64,000 bases of DNA from Carposina sasakii (GCA_014607495.2 CP053161.1:7697115-7761114), one strand, 5' to 3'; counted from the first letter of the stretch, positions 32,400 through 45,044 are shown. The notes: generated from the letters alone by a model not told the origin. A program made the numbers and translations.

Positions 32400-33285
32400 A
32401 TCTGGAAACATAAAAATATCTTTTTTTAATCGAAATTCTGGGGATACATGGTTATATTTAGATAGAGATTTTTGCTAGATAATCATTGTTATTCCACGTT
32501 GAACATCAGTAATTTTCCGGACCAATTCCCGAGGAAAAATATCACCGGCAAAAGGTCTGTTTTTTTCATTGAAAGATTGACGCAGTCAGAAGATTTAGGT
32601 AGGACATTGCCGCAAAGTTTACATAAAATGCGAAAAGTTTAGCAATAAAAGCAAATTAGCTGTGGTCTAAGTGCGGCTAGGAGCTCCCCTCCCAGCGGCA
32701 ATCGGTATGGCACTTTCTTGTTAATATTGTTTGTTGGTATGTCACTAAAACTAAACTAATAAAGACTAAAATAGATAGATAAAACTGGCAGTAAAATGAT
32801 AGACATACGATATATGCTAATGTTGCACAAAGTAACTAAATACACAACTTTGGTGAAAAAATAAAAATAATCAATGTTTGTAATAAAAAAATCCTTCTTA
32901 TTTGAGTAGAAGAAAAGAGCAAGATGGTCATATTTTCAATAAAGTTTTTATTTCTTTATGTTCCACGGAAAATGTAAACAAAAATAAGCTAACATTTCGG
33001 AATATACTTAGGCAAAACATGCGACAGTATTGTCATAAATTGAATTAAGAATTATCTAAATAAACCAACCTCAATAACAACTCCCGGTACAATACCTCTA
33101 TTCGTAAGCAAAGAAAGTTAACGAGACATAATTCTGTTACCGTTAACAAAACATTTTCCTCATCCCGCTGAATTACAAATGAATACTGAAAACTTTGAAA
33201 ATATCAACGTCAAAATTAAAGGAACTGTTTTAGAAATTGCAAAAGATTATTTCCCTCTCTTTAATTTCTTGTCACAACGTTAAAA
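32400..33285. other. Upstream flank of the minus-strand gene
   Basis: AT-rich and non-coding, with no recognisable repeat. It would include the distal promoter of the gene at 30675-32298. Confidence 0.45.
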
Positions 33286-33693
33286 CTATTAACAGACGTT
33301 CCGATTTGGCTGGAGCCGACCAGATTGCGACCGATGGAGCAACCGTTCCATCCAAAATTGCTACAGACGTTCCGACGGTTGGCCATCCAACCATCAGTTG
33401 CCTTTACTCTGAAGCAGTGAAGGGACGTCATGCCGCCTGCTCTTTCAAAGCAAGCGATTGCCGCTATAGTTGTGTAACTATACGAGTACATTGCCTACAT
33501 CGTCATGTTTATTTTTTAAAGTTTTGAACGTAGCCGCCTTGCCTAATTTCATTAGAACCTCCAGCATGATTAAATATGCTTGATTTCTGATATCTTTGTT
33601 ACAATAATCTTTGTGGATTAAGTCTCACAAACAGGAAAATCATTATATAATTCCAATAATTTCAATATTATAAATCGGAACGTCTGTTAATAG
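33286..33693. mobile_element. MITE with 22-bp perfect inverted ends
   Basis: Bases 33286-33307 and 33672-33693 are exact inverted copies (core ACAGACGTTCCGATTT). Read as TTA|ACAGACG...CGTCTG|TTA it has a 3-base target duplication (PIF/Harbinger style); read as TA|TTAACAG...CTGTTAA|TA it has a 2-base one. The word GACGTTCCGA recurs inside at about 33367. About 408 bp, non-coding. Confidence 0.75.
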
Positions 33694-35298
33694 TATAAGA
33701 AATACTCACAATACTTACGATTATTTATGGTAAATGAATCTCGCAAGCCTCAATATATGAGCCAAATTTGACACGTTTATGTGAAATAGTTTTTGAATTA
33801 TGAAGAGTTCAAAAGTGGCTCCAAATTCACGTCGCTGCTCCAAATGGTTCGTGTAATATTACACACTGTGCTGATGGCCAGTTCTGTTAGCTTGAACTTG
33901 GCTTTGAAATTATTGTAAATGGAAGAGCAAGGTAACCTATTAATTCGATACAAGCTCCTTTAACGTCAAAATGTGGTAGGTATTTTGTACAAAATCCCTT
34001 TAAATCTTGGCTCCTCATCCGCCAAACTTTTCCATTAGGGCTGCGCAGTTCCGGGCGTTTCCCTGCCGGTCTCAATGTATCTGCACCCTAATGTTTTCAG
34101 TTTAGATGTTTCTTCTGCAGATGGGCGATAACTCTATATTGAGGTTGGACATTAGTAGATATTGATATATTTACGAAGATGCGCAAGAAGACGAGGAAAA
34201 AGTACGACTCTATAAATAGGGTAGTTCTCGGTTAAAACGTTATGTTGTTTTCTTTTATCGGGGATCGAGGATATGTTTTATATTTATAATAATTTATCTA
34301 AATAGGCTCGGTTATAGTAAAGAAATATGAGTGTGCCGTCCCATAATGCGTTTATATAAAAACTCTTGTGACTAAAGAGTTTGTTCAAATACTGAAATCG
34401 CTAACATCCTTGGACATTTACACTGAAAGGCAAGTAAAAGTTTTCCGAGAGCTGATTTTTTATGCGGGGGCATACCTGAGATCCGGAGGCGAACCGGCTC
34501 TGTTCCCATAGTATTTTTGTCAATAAAACTTCGATAAAAGTCAAATTGCATTAGGGTAAAAAGCGAGTTTGTGTTCCAAAAGTAATATGGTTAGAATATT
34601 TGTTAAAACTTTTTGGTATTTTACTGAACTTAAATTCTAATTTTGTTACAAGAAAACCAGGACATTTCTAGGCAAAGCTAGCTTTTTAATTGATGGTGGT
34701 TATGTAGTGAGCATGCTTATATTTTTTATCACAAGCAATACTAACACCACCTCAAAGTTATGTCCTATCAGTCAAATATACCTTTTTAAAAAGACTTAAC
34801 AAAATTAAGTTAACGAACATTAATTAATAAAGACATGGTTATGTATGTATAAACATCATTATTCATAACAAGTCGGGCAATACTCGTAACTACAATTACC
34901 ATTTGAAGTGAAGAGTGCAGTATAATAAATAGATTTACGAGACAAAGGACAGCATTCAGGTTTTCTTACTGAAATACCGAAACCTGTGGCGTGTTATCGG
35001 CCTGGCTATATTTATAATCGGGGGTGCGCGGTGGCGCGTTGACGTCATCGCGGGGGGCGGGGGTGGCGGCGCGCCCTCCAATACGCACTTGAAAATTCGC
35101 ACCTCCATGAATGAAAATATCCTAAATTATCCTCCAAGAGTTGAGCTTGCTTGAACCTGACTTGAACGCTAAGGCATTGAAACGTTGACATTACTTATAT
35201 GGTAGTCTTCGAGCTAATAATAAGCCAGATTTTTTAATTAAAGGAACGAATAGGCAGAAAATATCTCCGTTGTATAATTGAGTTATATTTAATATATA
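33694..35298. other. Non-coding stretch with a CpG/CRE block
   Basis: No gene. Bases 35015-35090 form a GC-rich block with a cAMP-response-like palindrome TGACGTCA at about 35041 and GCGGGGGGCGGGGGTGGCGG. This looks like promoter or enhancer sequence, but no start exon could be supported beside it. Confidence 0.4.
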
Positions 35299-35410
35299 CA
35301 GGATGTAATAAAGGGGTATTTTAAGCGAAAAGAATATATGAATATAGCTTACTACAAAGAACCTAACCATAGAATTTGAGACATGAATTTACAGGTTTAT
35401 TTTACCAGAT
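35299..35410 (+). repeat. Family V MITE fragment
   Basis: ACAGGATGTAATAAAGGGGT, then TTTTAAGCGAAAAG matches the end of the foldback MITE at 50339-50600, but the opposite end was not found nearby. A further fragment lies at 37089-37172. Confidence 0.5.
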
Positions 35411-35419
35411 AGTGTGGAG

Positions 35420-35774
35420 AATTAGTGATTAAACGAACTTACCTTGGTATGTGAAGTTCTATCACAATTATATGAAGTATTTTGTTAGAAGATATTAGAT
35501 ATACCTACACATGTAGTTACACAGATCAATGTCGCTTTGGCTCACTTAGTTCTGAGATATAGATAATAATAAAAAAAAATGAAACATAATATAGGCCGAT
35601 CTTACATGCCAACACCATTGTTTATAGGTAAGTCCTTCATTTAGTTTAGAGAGCGATGTTTCACAACTAAGGGACAATCCAGGGTGGGAGGGTTGCTAAT
35701 ATCTTCTAACAAAATACTTCATATAATAGTGATAGAACTTCACATACCAAGGTAAGTTCGTTTAATCACTAATT
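35420..35774. repeat. Inverted repeat with 79-bp arms
   Basis: Arms 35420-35498 and 35696-35774 are exact inverted copies apart from about one base (core GAACTTACCTTGGTATGTGA). The 197-bp centre and a further partial direct copy of the arm tip at about 35785 (CAGTATTTTGTTCTTGATATT) suggest a rearranged transposon. Class unknown. Confidence 0.75.
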
Positions 35775-36632
35775 ATATATTCAGTATTTTGTTCTTGATA
35801 TTAGATATACATATGTAGATGTTGAGAGATATTTGTGAAACATCATTATTTGAATTTATTACGAAAAAATAATAATTAATTAAATTGTTTTGTTTAGTGA
35901 AGTTGTTAGAAAAAAGTAGCAATAAAACAATACAACTATAACCTATTTTTATTACATAGGTTACAAACAGTTCTAAGGTTACAAACATATGTTATATTAA
36001 TCTATGTATGCCCTATAGCATGTCTAAATAGGCGCTGTCAACTATCAGTTAACCGAAATATTAATTATAATTAAGTTTTACTTAAATGAATATTTTTATA
36101 TATCTGCTAATATACTTCTAGAAAGGTATTGTCTATTGTGGAACCACATTATATCCTTAGTTAAAACAACAAAAGTTTTAGACTAGTCAGTCCTTTCAGC
36201 GGCCCTTCGTATTATATCTATGCAACTCTAGGATTTCATACTTTCTTGAAAAATAAATATGTGAATTCGAGAATAGGTTATGTTTAGTGGGCTTTTTTTC
36301 ATAATATTTCAAAATATTGAAAAGGACCTACTTATACTCGACAGCCAAGGGAGAAATAGTGGGACATAACATCCCTTCAATACCTTTTATACCGCTTTAT
36401 AAAGAGAACTTCTTTTAAAATTTACCCCCAACTTATAGAATTTAATCTAACTAGGTAGAATAAATAAATCAAATGCACAAAGATATAACAAAACTTACAA
36501 GTAGATAAACTAAAAGTTTTAAGTACTATTTTAAGAAGTTAAAGTAACGTCGGATCGCTTCAATCTAAGGAGAAACGACAACGTTACTGACCACTCCCAG
36601 ATACGACAGTCTGAATTAAAATTCAAGATTAA

Positions 36633-37062
36633 GAGCCGAAATACATAACCGCGTTGCGGCGCCGCGAAAAAAAGCGTTTTACTGTTGTACGGTAGGGTAA
36701 CCATGATTTTTGAGTGTGGATAGACGTCTCTCTGCATTTGTAAAGCTAATTATTTGATGATTGATTATCATAAATGATTTCACAAATGCTTTTCCATACC
36801 CCTTGTTTTATAAATTTGTCTTTATAAATATTTTCGTCACTAGAATCCCACAAACAAGCGTTCTTGAATCAAAGATATTAATATATCGACATTTAGATTT
36901 TAAAACTGCTTCCGGGTTGACGTGTGTTGTTTGCAAGAGTAGTAGAAACAAACTGAATCATTGTCACCAAGTATAGCGTCACAACGCTGTAATTCGCGTC
37001 ACGTTACGGCGCCGCGCCGCTAGAATCGGCAGTGACGCCACTGCGGTTTTGTGTTTCGGCCC
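36633..37062. mobile_element. PIF/Harbinger-like MITE
   Basis: The ends GAGCCGAAATACATAACCGC and GCGGTTTTGTGTTTCGGCCC are inverted copies with a few mismatches. TAA flanks both sides (36630-36632 and 37063-37065), the 3-base TWA duplication expected for PIF/Harbinger. GGCGCCGCG blocks lie inside both ends. 430 bp, no transposase. Confidence 0.7.
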
Positions 37063-37174
37063 TAAATGTCTACATTCATACTTAGATATACATGGTGTAA
37101 CAGAAGGGGTATGCTACGAAAATATATCATCATAAAGACTTTCCACAAAATTTTATAGTCGAAATCAGTTTATA

Positions 37175-37555
37175 TACAGGATGTTTTTTCGTTGACACCC
37201 TTAACAAAGGGTACGTACTCTATACATCAAATAAAGTAACTTTATGCCAAAAAAAAATCTGGGAAACGATGTAAATTTTTTTATTTTTTTATTTCTTGAT
37301 CGGGCAAAATTTATAGTGTCTAGTGTTTATGCTAGTTTTTTCATAGACAGATATTAATTATTTCTCGTGAAAAAATCTTGCTACACTCGTCAATGTGCAT
37401 TTATGTAGAAAAACGCAGTCTGTTTACTCAACTTTGGACACTAATATCTTGGGAACCAGACATTTCCCAGGTATGCTTCCATAGAGAAAAATGATCGTGA
37501 CGATGAGGAGATTCCGTAGTTTTCGGGAACATTGACGACCAAAAAACACCCTGTA
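37175..37555 (+). mobile_element. TACAGG MITE, copy b
   Basis: Same ends and landmarks as copy a (TACAGGATGTTTTTTCGTTG ... ACCAAAAAACACCCTGTA), flanked by TA on the left. 381 bp. It directly follows a family V fragment (37089-37172). Confidence 0.85.
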
Positions 37556-38434
37556 TGAACATTATATACACGTGTTTCTAAAATCGTGAAGCTAGAACTA
37601 GAGGATCATAGGGGATACCTAATGTTATGCAAATAAATGAAGAAAAGATCCATTACAATAGTAATAAGGGCCTTTTCCATTGGTCAGAAAGCCTATTTGA
37701 AGGAGAAAGTTAAAGCTGCATCTATCTTTATCAAGTTTTAGAGAAAAACAGCATCAAATTTATTCTTAACATAGGCTATCTGACTATTGTAAAATCGAGA
37801 TAGAAATAACTTAGATGTATTTCAATTGAAAGGCGAAAAAAATTACTTACCGTTGTATGTCTGACAGAAGTCAAATTTCGTTCAAAAATATTTTTTATTG
37901 TTGAATTTTTTACGTATATTTATATACTTTTGATAAGCCACTTTCATTATCCATGAACTTGTGCGTGAGTGTAGTGTTTATTATACTGGTATTTTTGAGT
38001 ATTCTGGTAAAAATATTTGGCCAATTATTACCCTCTAGATTATAGATAACCTAATTTTATTTGAGTTATTTGACAATACCGGTATTATATTAATGGCTTA
38101 TCAAATTGATGTACATTTAGTTCAAACTAGAACTTCGTAGTCGGCTACGGTTTTGCTACGCTTTTGCTACGCTTTTGTTCCACTGCTAGGTTGCTTGCAA
38201 CTTATCGACTAGTAATTCCGTTCTCCTCGAATTCATTCAAACTTTTGAAGAGTAACTAATAGATGTTTTTAATATGACAGAAAGGTTTAACCTACAATGT
38301 GTCTTTTTTCCCCATGATTGAGAAAGTCAATCGGTAAAGTTTTATATTCAAACGTTTAGGAACCAAAATCGAAATAGAACGAACTTAAAATCACATCTTC
38401 TATAAACAGATTTAAGAAGACAAGGTCATATTTT
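37556..38434. other. Non-coding spacer
   Basis: AT-rich. A local word repeat (TTTTGCTACGC) occurs at 38150-38175. No gene. Confidence 0.5.
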
Positions 38435-38600
38435 GACGGCCGATTGGTGTAGTTGGTAGTGACCCTGCCTGCGACGCCATATGTCCTGGGTTCAAATCCC
38501 GGTAGGTGCGAACGCCGAACATTGATATGGTGAATATTGATGTTTGTTTCCGAGTCATGGAGGTTTCTATACTTAACTATGTATATACCGTCGCTTAGTA
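38435..38600 (+). repeat. tRNA-derived SINE (second family)
   Basis: The tRNA-like head 38435-38508 has A-box-like TTGGTGTAGTTGG and B box GGTTCAAATCC, then GTAGGTGCGAAC. The body has GATGTTTGTTTCCGAGTCATG. Related copies: 39967-40098 and a fragment at about 1320-1365. Confidence 0.7.
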
Positions 38601-38684
38601 CTTGCGATACAACTTCTTAGGGATCTTAGTGTGGGACTAAGTCAATATGTTGTGAATAGTGTGAATATTATTTATACTATAATA

Positions 38685-39274
38685 CTAGTGGATGCCTGCG
38701 ACTTTGTCCGCGTGAACTGCAATAAAAAAATTGACGTAATTATACGGGATAAAATATTTTCCCGGGATAAAAAGTATTTTATGTCCGTCTCCTGGTTCAA
38801 AGCTACCTCTCCACTAGCCAAATCGGTACAGCCGTTCCCGAGTTATAAATAGTGTAACTAACACATTCACGCAGTTTCTTTTATATACAGGATGTTTTTT
38901 TGTTGCCACCCTTAACGAAGGGTACGTACTCTGTACATCAAATAAAGTAAGTTTATGCCAAAAAATGCTGGGAAACATACTTTTTTACATTTTTTTTTAA
39001 ATTACTTGATCGGGTGAAATTTATAGTATCCAGTGTTTATGCTAGTTTTTTCATAGACAGATATTAATTATTTCTCGTGAAAAAATCTTGCTACACTCGA
39101 CAATGTGCATTTATGCAGAAAAACGCAGTCTATTTTCTCAACTTTGGACCCTAATATCTTGGAAACCTGACACTTCCCAGGTATGCTTCCATGGAGAAAA
39201 ATAATCGTGATGATGAGGAGATTCCGTAGTTTTCGGGAACGATGACGACCAAAAATATTCCTGTATAGTATAGA
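38685..39274 (-). mobile_element. Helitron carrying a nested MITE
   Basis: The minus-strand 3' end is CTAG (38685-38688) with the GC-rich block; the 5' end reads TCTATACTATA on the minus strand (39274 downward). Flanks A38684 and T39275 fit A|T insertion. The element is interrupted at a TA by MITE copy c, and joins cleanly across it. Confidence 0.75.
38886..39265 (+). mobile_element. TACAGG MITE, copy c, inside a Helitron
   Basis: 380 bp, TACAGGATGTTTTTTTGTTG ... AAAAATATTCCTGTA, flanked by TA on both sides. It sits near the 5' end of the Helitron 38685-39274, so it is the younger insertion. Confidence 0.85.
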
Positions 39275-39402
39275 TTTAATTGCATTCAAATAATGATAGG
39301 CGACTCTCTAGATAGCGACAAGGCGTTTTAAATAGCATATTATGTGGGCAATACAATATAAACATCAAAAAAAATTTTTTTTTTTCAAAACGAGGGTTCG
39401 AA

Positions 39403-39690
39403 ATAGATAGATAGAATTTATTTGACAATTACATATACACGGACGCAACAACATAGAACAAGACAATGGAAATAGCTCGGAAATAGGGTAGAAATAGACA
39501 CAATAGAAAAGAGTAGGCAAACAGGTACGAACACTCAAGTAGAAAAGAACAGTAACAGGAAGGACCGTGCACCCTAATTGGAGCCCCGCAGTCACGTCCC
39601 GTGTAAGTGCAACCGCCAAATAGGTCCCTTTTCAGCTGAATGCTGCTAGAACAAGGTAAAGCGTGCCTACCATGCAAGCAGCGCTGATTT
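39403..39690 (-). repeat. Family W LINE-like 3' end
   Basis: On the minus strand it ends in AAATTCTATCTATCTATTTC, a short tandem tail, after TGTAATTGTCAAATA. The same arrangement is at 56031-56280 with an (ATTCT)n tail. Probably the 3' end of a non-LTR element. Confidence 0.55.
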
Positions 39691-39966
39691 TCAAAAAGGA
39701 CCTAGCTATCAAGAAATAGCTATCAAGGTTCACTGTTATAATATCTATAATACATATAATGTATGTGTGTAGCTTTGATTATAGGTTTTAACACGATTTT
39801 ATTATTTCCTGTGATAATGTTACTTTGCAGTAACGTTACTTAAATAATAAAATCAATGTTATTTACATGATTTTATCCTCGGTTTAGAACAAATGTACTG
39901 TAATTAAGTGTAATTTTTATTTTTATTTGTGTCACTTTTTAATATTTAGGTACGTACATACATCTT

Positions 39967-40098
39967 GACGACCGATTGGTGTAGTTGGTAGTAACCCTGC
40001 TTGCTGGGCCATAGATCCTGCGTTCGAATCCCGGTAGGTTGATATAATGAATATCGATGTTTGTTTCCGAGTCGTGGACAATAGACTACATTTATAGC
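39967..40098 (+). repeat. tRNA-derived SINE, joined to hammerhead-family sequence
   Basis: Head GACGACCGATTGGTGTAGTTGG with B box GTTCGAATCC, then TTTGTTTCCGAGTCG. It runs straight into 40099-40232. Confidence 0.65.
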
Positions 40099-40232
40099 TC
40101 TATTGAGGGGTCGCCCACCACCGGGCCCTACACCCTCCGCTGACCCTCGGATCTGCCAACTCATGATCATGAACACAAGATACTACAGTCGCAACGAGAA
40201 GCCAGATCCAAGCAGCTAATTAGTAGCTAGGT
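40099..40232 (+). repeat. Fragment of the hammerhead-associated element
   Basis: TCTATTGAGGGGTCGCCCAC...CGAGAAGCCAGATCCAAGCA matches the outer part of the left arm of the 22553-22977 foldback in the same direction. It lacks the ribozyme end. Its junction with the SINE head may mean they share one mobile unit. Confidence 0.7.
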
Positions 40233-42372
40233 AGGTACTTAGTAGTAGTCTCTGCTTGCTACATGTTTATACCTAGGTCTTCACAGGGCGTAAGATAAGA
40301 CCACATAAGATGTGTACACTGTATTTGTGGTGTATAATAAGCTGCTATAAGACTGTATTTTGCTAATGTAATATTGCAGATTTAGACATTTTTTTAATAC
40401 TAGAAGCATTTTGTTATAATTTATTTTATAGGTTTAATTTGTTAATATAATTTACCTTTACGACTCCTTTGATAAAGTTCTGCAAAAAAGGTTTTCTGTA
40501 AAAAATCTCTTTAAGAGATAAGCTTTCCATAGTATGTATATTTCTCTTATTGGATTTATTTCAAGGAGCTGGTGTATGCATATTCTTCAGGCTTCAGGAA
40601 TAGTACGTGTGTAGCCTGTAATCGGTACTTTCCGTGTCGCCGGAATAATTCCACTTGATTTGGGTTTCAATTCAATTACACGTATCACGCAAGTGGCAGC
40701 TTAATCGCACTCTACGGATAAAGCGCCGTCGTCGCTGGGTAACTTTTGGGCGCGTATCGTCAAACTGTATAGACTGTATACCGATATTGATACGACATGA
40801 GGATACAGTTTTTACAGTGAATGAGTGAATGAATGAATGAAATGATTTATTCAATATTAGAGCATATACCTACAACTAGTTATTTCTAATGTTACTTTCT
40901 ATATTTGTTATACGACCTGTCTACTTACGGACTGTTGCTGTCAGCCCAGCATTTATACAAACAGTAATCTACTATAATAGTTCCGGAACATGTCGGTGTG
41001 GCAAACTATCTATCAATTCTGGTGCGAATAGGGATGTTTACTATGGTTGAATTTTAATAAATTTTATGCTTATCAGAATAAATCATCAAAATCATACCTA
41101 TCTGTAAAATTACAATTTAAATAATTTTAAGATAAGTGGGCAAGTCCATTTTTAAATTTGAAATTAATTAAAAATTACTACGTCACATGACATGCCATGC
41201 CATCACCATATTTATAAACGCAACATTTAATATAGCTGTAGGTAGAACAAAAGTTCTTTTACGCGCGTACAAGTTACGTCATAATTGTGGTAGCCGTTTG
41301 TATGGAGCGTTTTTTGGTAAGTCTAAAATAGTTATTTTGAAATTGTTATATCCCGGAAAGCTTTCACGCTAGCGAAGTTTTTCTTTCGCAAATGTTTCTT
41401 TTAGTGTGTGATCTTTCGATATAATTACAAATAAAAAAACTGTAAACGACCCTATTAAACAAGTATAATAGTGAAATTAAGCATCGTGCGAAATATATTT
41501 TCATGTTGAACGATTGATCGTTTTTCGCAAGAATGATCTTACTCATTGCCTTAGTATTTATGTCCGGCTATTGGTTTAATTTTACATCATTATTAAAATG
41601 AAAAAGCTCTGCTTATGGTACTAAGCACCAGTGTCGTACTTTATTTTACAACAAAATTTAATATTAGCTGGTTTTGGTTTAAATTAATTTGATGCTGAGT
41701 GTTCCATTATCTAAATGGAGTTGCTGGCACAAATGGCTTGTGTATTTGATAAATAAACAGAAAAAAAAATCACGTAAATCTTTTAAGAGCAGATTCAAAT
41801 ATTGACGGTTTATCAACGCTTGCATTTTATTCGAGTGTCTTCTGAATCACGTAATACGTGATTAGAATCATAAACGGGTTTAAACATTTTTTTATAATTT
41901 TGAACGAACTTTTCAGAAAAAGAACAATAAGAAAAAGAATACAATAAGGGAGACGCTTTGAATGTAAATGATGGCTCGGTATGCCAGCTTTCTTTGTGCT
42001 TGCAACCCACTTGGCTCAAAGTCCTCGCATTATGTAAAGTACAAGAAAGTCGCGTCATAACATACTTTTTGTAAGTTTTCAATGTATGTACCTAGTTTAA
42101 AACAGGTTGTTGAAAAAACATATTTTCTGTATAATAAAACATATAATAATCATCTTTGGGAAATATAAAAGTACAAAAAAAATTGATTTGACTCCCATTG
42201 CACTAAGTTACGGGTAATTGGGGTCACCTAGTGGGCAATGAGGATCATACAAAAATCTAACACAAATCGCGTCACGTCTGATATAGAGGTAACGTTTGAT
42301 TCCTGGAGAATCTACCTCTTTACCCTCGGTCCCCTTCTTCGGCACTTTCATCTTCTTTCCTTGGCCCTTGCC
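40233..42372. other. Non-coding stretch with LINE-tail hints
   Basis: A CR1-like 3' UTR word (ATCTCTTTAAGAGATAAGCT) lies at about 40507. A frame at 42222-42372 (minus) reads a Lys/Gly-rich stretch (GKGQGKKMKVPKKG) and abuts a MITE fragment. On its far side is an imperfect direct copy of GTCACCTAGTGGGCAATGAGG, so this is more likely a repeat than a gene. Confidence 0.4.
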
Positions 42373-42527
42373 TTTATGCAGAAAAACGCAGTCTATTTAC
42401 TCAACTTTGGACCCTAATATTTTGGAAATCAGACACATCCCAGGTATGCTTCCATGGAGAAAATGATCATGATGATGAAGAGATTCCATAGATTTCGGGA
42501 ACGTTGACGACCAAAAATCACCCTATA
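42373..42527 (+). mobile_element. TACAGG MITE, copy d, 5' truncated
   Basis: Contains only the last about 155 bases (ATGCAGAAAAACGCAGTC to ACCAAAAATCACCCTATA). The left TIR and half the element are missing. Confidence 0.8.
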
Positions 42528-43411
42528 TATTTTTCCTTTCCGCTATCTTTTTCTTTGGGTGGCGGTCACTAGCAGGCAAAGGGGATCACCCGATTCTCAT
42601 TACCTACAAGTATTTTATGAAAAAATAAAAATAAACACAAAATATACATTAGAAAAACTCGAGATTTAAGTAGGAAATCATTACACCAAATGTATAAGTA
42701 GAGGCGTAAAAAAGTGACGTACAAGTAGATCAATAACTATAAAAGGTACTGTATATTTTGCGTCCATGAAAATTTACATCGGCGAGCCGCAAAAACAAAA
42801 CACACGTCTATCTATGCTGTCGCCATACCCACGCAGCACGCTCGCAGCGACGGCGAGGGGAACAGAGCGGGCAGGGAGGACCCTTAACGCGTTTCTATTA
42901 GAGTTACTTTATCGGCTTGTGTGAAAGAGCCCTTAATGCGAATACATAAGTGCATTATGCAGGAGGATGCGTGTAAAACAAGACTAGAACACCAATTAGC
43001 TTGGCTTGCTACGAATGTAGTCTCGAGTGAATTGTATGAATTTATATGGGATATGTAAATGTTGTTTCGGGTTTGTTATGGCTTACAAATATGAGTCCAG
43101 TTTTCAGGGTTCCGTCGGAAAATATACCTAGTTATATCTATCAATCATTTGCTTAATCTTAACAGCCGCCTATCCGATGCTAACCCATAACTTATTAGGA
43201 AAATTATTTTGCAAGTTTTTAATAGAATACCTACAGTTGAACTAAATATAATTTTTTTATTTAACTTAACATATGAGTTTTATCTGATTAAAATTTCTTT
43301 TGATTTGATTACTTACTTACATAGAAAATAAGCATGCTCAAAAATTCTAAACTGAGATTTCACTCAATCTACTAGCCATGTCATCATGAGTTGAGAGCTT
43401 ACCTAGGTATA
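42528..43411. other. Non-coding stretch
   Basis: No gene. A moderately GC-rich block at 42780-42880 (GCAGCACGCTCGCAGCGACG) has no usable frame. Confidence 0.45.
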
Positions 43412-43647
43412 TACAGGTGTAACAGAAGGGGCATTTTAAGTGAAATGCTATATAATCTTGATAATTTGGGTCTTGAAACCACATGTTTATTACTTCAAAT
43501 AGTATGGGCAGTTGCTTAGCAACTCAGAAATGTTAATAAAATCTTGAAAGACAAAAATGTGATTTCGAGTCTCTTTCGGGAATTGATTCTCAATAATGGG
43601 CTATATTTATAGCATTTCGCATTACATGCTCTACTCTACACCACGTA
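43412..43647. mobile_element. Family V foldback MITE
   Basis: The ends TACAGGTGTAACAGAAGGGG and CTACTCTACACCACGTA, plus inner inverted blocks (GTGAAATGCTATA / TATAGCATTTCGC), mark it as a diverged relative of 50339-50600. Confidence 0.6.
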
Positions 43648-44660
43648 TAAAGCGAGATTGATGTGCAAAGTGAGCTACAATAGTCTGTGGAGACAAGAAC
43701 GGGAGCCCGACACGTTCCATGTAACATGCAAATGGACATGTTGAGTGCGTGAACGACAGACATTCCGGCGCTAACCTAATTGGCTCGAAATGGCTGGGAT
43801 TCGTCAGATTATTGAAATTTTATGCCTATCATAGCTTCGTTTCATTGGAAAATTATTTATAATTATGCACTCTCTTTGCTTTATTAAAAAAAGGTAGTTA
43901 TGGAAATACGTAAAGTTTATAAAAGATAATTTTACTAACATAACATAATAATATGTACGTTTTACAATAATATATATTGGAGTATATATTTTACAATGTT
44001 TTTTTTATTATTCTATGCAAGTATATCTTTTATACATTTTTCAGATAAGTTTTTTCCTTTTGTCTTACTTATATTGCACCACAAATTTATAGAATTTCTA
44101 CAATATCAAGCACTAGAAATAGAATTTACACGGAACACGTTGTTGTTTCCCGTTTTGTGTCTGGATTATTGAATTAAGAACATCCGAAAAGTTTTAGATG
44201 AGTTCCATTACGAATCAGCGAAGTTGGAAGCAACCTCAAACACGGTACCTTCATCATTAGATAACTCAGATATTTTGTATTAATAGAGCCAAAGACCATA
44301 ATTCTGTGGTAGGTTATATGAATGATCAGGCCACAAAATATAGTAGATACTCGTGGAAAGATATTTAGACGTGTAGGCATTTTTTTTGTTTTTTCCATTT
44401 TCATGCCTACTCATTATTTAGAAAGTATTTATAGTATTATTTAGGTATCTGCCTACGTGCCCTTTAAAATGTTATATAAGGTGTGTCAATAACAAATGTT
44501 ACCTATTCCCGGTGTAGTAATTTATTTCAGGATCACAAAACACACCTACACATCACTCGGGTATTTCTCTGGAGTAAGTTAATGTTAGCTATTGTTATTG
44601 GAGAGAAGCACCTTTACCTACATAGTATATCATTGTAGTATAAAAGAAAATTTTAGTATA
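43648..44660. other. AT-rich spacer
   Basis: No gene, RNA signal or repeat end recognised. Confidence 0.5.
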
Positions 44661-45044
44661 TACAGGATGATTTTTTGTCGTCAACGTTCCCGAAAACTAC
44701 GGAATCTCCTCATCATCACGATCATTTTTCTCCATGGAAGCATACCTGGGAAGTGTCTGGTTTCCAAAATATTAGGGTCCAAAGTTGAGTAAATAGACTG
44801 CGTTTTTCTGCATAAATGCACATAAACGCGCGTAGCAGGATTTTTTCACGAAAAATAATTAATATCTGTCTATAAAAAAACTAACATAAACACTAGACAC
44901 TATAAATTTCGCACGATCAAGGAATTTAACATAAAAAAAAAAAAAAAAAAAAATTCCCAGCATGTTTTTTGGCATAAACTTACTTTATTTCATGTATAGA
45001 ATACGTACCCTTCGTTAAAGGTGGCCACAAAAAAACATCCTGTA
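44661..45044 (-). mobile_element. TACAGG MITE, copy e
   Basis: Reverse orientation: TACAGGATGATTTTTTGTCG ... CACAAAAAAACATCCTGTA, with TATA on both sides. It contains a long poly-A run at about 44933-44952. 384 bp. Confidence 0.85.

Noticed and set aside
42222..42600. Lys/Gly-rich minus-strand frame split by a MITE
   Set aside because: Flanking direct repeats and stops on the far side suggest a repeat, and no family could be named.
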